Origin: Flavobacteriales bacterium
GTDB taxonomy: Bacteria; Bacteroidota; Bacteroidia; Flavobacteriales_G; Salibacteraceae
Assembly (NCBI GenBank): GCA_018660685.1
Contig: JABJJW010000011.1
Coordinates: 1-64,000 of the forward strand
Reading direction: 5' to 3'
DNA: 64,000 bases
Both the position numbers and the translations under genes were made by a program. Below are positions 62,256 to 64,000 of this stretch, piece by piece. The notes beneath the pieces were generated by a model. That model had not been told where the DNA came from. It searched no databases and saw nothing but the letters and a program-made list of their open reading frames with translations. How positions within the stretch are numbered: the stretch's first letter is position 1; each line of letters begins with the position of its first letter.

Positions 62256-64000
62256 ATGATACGACTCTCTTCCTTTTTGTTTGTGTTATTGTTTAGCATG
62301 AACGCTGGCGCTCAATTCTATCATGGAATGCATCATCCATTTGGAAAGAATCGAGTACAGTACGAGGAGTTTGACTGGCAGAAGTATGAGTTCGATCACT
62401 ACACTGTCTTTTTCTATGGAAACGGTAAGAACTTGGCGGTCTACACTGCGAAAAATGCCGAAGAAATGGTGGAGGAGGTTGAACAATTCTTCGACTATTC
62501 ATTGAAACGCAATCGTATCCAGTTCGTTGTTTATCAGAAGATGGAACACTTCCGTCAAAGCAATGTCGGAATCCCAGAAACGGATGAATCGAACATCGGT
62601 GGTAGCACTCAAATTGCGGGATCGAAAATCTTTACTTATTACGATGGTGACTTGTCCACTTTTCGAACTCAGATCCGAAAAGGAGTCGCACAAGTGCTGG
62701 TGGGCCAAATGCTCTTCGGTGATAATTGGAGGGAGATGATCAAGAACAACACCTTGATGAACTTTCCTGAGTGGTTTACAAAAGGCTTGATCAACTATGC
62801 AGCTGAGCCTTGGAACGTGAATGCTGACGACCGACTTAAAGACCTGGTAGAGCGGGGTAAGTACAAGAAGTTCAATCGACTTCAAGGCTTTGAAAGTGAG
62901 ATTGCTGGGCATTCACTCTGGTATTACATAGGCGAAACCTATGGAACCAACGTAATTCCGAATATCATGTACATGGCTCGGGTAACCCGAAACATTGAAA
63001 GTGGGTTTCTCTTTGTTCTTGGAATTTCATTGAACACCCTTTTAAATGATGCGAAAGAATACTTCGCTCATCGTTACGAGTTTGATACAGAAGGGTCACA
63101 AGAGTTTGTTCCCTTCATGGATATTAAAACCAAAAAGGCAAGGGATTATTCTGCCTTAAAGCAAAGTGACAATGGTCGCTTCGTGTCCTATGTGTCAAAT
63201 GATCTCAGCAAGACCAAAGTTTTTGTCTATGATCAAGAAAAGGAGAGACGTAAAAAGTACATGCGTCATGGACATCGCTTAGAGAGGATGTATGATCTCA
63301 GTTACCCGATCATGGATTGGAATCCGGTGACTGGAGAGCTTTTCATTGTAAATGAACGGCGTGGGAAGATCTGGCTATACCGCTATGATGCAACCAAGAA
63401 GAAGCGAATCAGTAAAATCGAACTGCTGCGGTTGGAAAAGGTGCTGGACATGGAATTTTCTCCGGACGGCAAACAGATTGCTTTTTCGGCCATTAATAAA
63501 GCTCAGAGTGATATTTACTTGTATAGCATTGCGGCGAATAGCTCCTTGCAGTTGACAAATGATATCTACGATGATCGTGATCCTGCTTTTTGGACGAATG
63601 ATGAGTTGTTATTCGTTTCGAATAGATCGATGGATTCTGTGGACATCGCCGATGATCACTTGGAGTTTGAGCCTAAACCGTTTACTGATTTGTACAGTCT
63701 TAATCTGGCTTCGCCGAAGGTGGTTTTTAACCTTTCGAATACGGAGTTCGCTAACGAAGCAAACCCAAGAAGGTTAAATAGGACTGAGTACGTGTTTTCG
63801 AGCGATCAAAGTGGGATTCGAAATAGATATAAAGGATTGAAGGACAGCTCGATTGTATCGATTGATACGGCGATTACATATCGTTACTACACGCGGAATG
63901 AGCCGATTTCTGGATATCCTAGAAACGTGATGGATTTCGACTATGTCACGAATTCCGACGAACCATCCTTGGTAGAAATGTTCTTCTATGACGGCAAGTA
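62256..64000 (+). CDS. Secreted PD40/TolB-like protein with peptidase-like N-terminal domain (partial)
   Basis: The frame is open from ATG 62256 to the right edge, 581 codons without a stop. A signal peptide (MIRLSSFLFVLLFSMNAGAQ) leads to a segment with FPEWFTKGLINYAAEPW and AGHSLWYYIGETYG. This resembles the gluzincin-like part of Bacteroidota proteins often labelled 'translocation protein TolB', but it lacks HExxH. WD40-like beta-propeller repeats follow (MDWNPVTGELFIVNERRGKIW, MEFSPDGKQIAFSAINKAQSD, LTNDIYDDRDPAFW). It is likely periplasmic. The label 'TolB' would be misleading, since no Pal system is nearby. Confidence 0.85.
   Translation, partial: MIRLSSFLFVLLFSMNAGAQFYHGMHHPFGKNRVQYEEFDWQKYEFDHYTVFFYGNGKNLAVYTAKNAEEMVEEVEQFFDYSLKRNRIQFVVYQKMEHFRQSNVGIPETDESNIGGSTQIAGSKIFTYYDGDLSTFRTQIRKGVAQVLVGQMLFGDNWREMIKNNTLMNFPEWFTKGLINYAAEPWNVNADDRLKDLVERGKYKKFNRLQGFESEIAGHSLWYYIGETYGTNVIPNIMYMARVTRNIESGFLFVLGISLNTLLNDAKEYFAHRYEFDTEGSQEFVPFMDIKTKKARDYSALKQSDNGRFVSYVSNDLSKTKVFVYDQEKERRKKYMRHGHRLERMYDLSYPIMDWNPVTGELFIVNERRGKIWLYRYDATKKKRISKIELLRLEKVLDMEFSPDGKQIAFSAINKAQSDIYLYSIAANSSLQLTNDIYDDRDPAFWTNDELLFVSNRSMDSVDIADDHLEFEPKPFTDLYSLNLASPKVVFNLSNTEFANEANPRRLNRTEYVFSSDQSGIRNRYKGLKDSSIVSIDTAITYRYYTRNEPISGYPRNVMDFDYVTNSDEPSLVEMFFYDGK

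Noticed and set aside
1-64000. CRISPR arrays, rRNA genes, prophage or conjugative genes
   Set aside because: No regularly spaced repeats, rRNA-like sequence, or phage, integrase or relaxase motifs were seen on either strand.

Overview
The window looks like an ordinary chromosome segment of a member of the Bacteroidota, most likely order Flavobacteriales (a marine Cryomorphaceae/Schleiferiaceae-type genome is my guess; the family was not tested). Reasons: several secreted proteins end in type IX secretion (T9SS) sorting domains of types A and B; a PorP/SprF protein sits next to a type B cargo gene; there is an OMP_b-brl_3-type TonB-like barrel; many genes are preceded by the Bacteroidota -7 box TAnnTTTG; and lipoproteins are abundant. 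There is no prophage, CRISPR array, insertion sequence or rRNA operon.

Layout. 0-8.1 kb: end of an unknown gene, an M48 protease, rpsA with its terminator, pyrR-pyrB, a STAS protein, a T9SS protein, rnz and a NarL-type regulator with a degenerate receiver. 8.1-15.4 kb (mostly minus strand): small lipoproteins, a MORN-type protein, miaA, a pRiA4b ORF-3-like protein, the CCA-adding enzyme, a glycosyltransferase and dapD. 15.4-20.4 kb: ruvX, def and a TPR lipoprotein, then cdaA (c-di-AMP synthase), a 2-Cys peroxiredoxin, a DASS transporter and a 53-residue gene missed by length cut-offs. 20.5-32.6 kb: a carbohydrate region with a GH92 mannosidase lipoprotein, a broken receiver gene, a FucP-type sugar permease, and a coupled GH28 / small secreted protein / GH78 operon that points to rhamnogalacturonan or pectin oligosaccharides; no SusC/SusD pair is present. 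32.7-44.6 kb: trxB, a T9SS gene broken by a frameshift and a stop, an M49 peptidase, the T9SS type B cargo/PorP module, a LuxC-like acyl-CoA reductase and a SixA phosphatase. 44.7-51.2 kb: parE, an envelope MORN/TonB-C protein and parC in one tight operon. 51.2-64 kb: a choice-of-anchor-B T9SS protein, an RluA-family enzyme with a large cysteine-containing N-terminal domain, tRNA-Asp, an HhH-GPD glycosylase, another T9SS protein, an outer-membrane barrel, an SRPBCC protein, MscS, an MBL hydrolase and a PD40/TolB-like gene that runs off the end.

I found no clearly new defence or biosynthetic system. The best leads are the two decayed genes (33746-35663 and 23591-23870), the envelope gene lodged between parE and parC, the unexplained Cys-motif domain on the RluA enzyme, the degenerate NarL receiver, and the repeated placement of TAnnTTTG boxes only 4-8 bases before start codons, which suggests leaderless mRNAs. 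All assignments come from reading motifs by eye; no database search was run.
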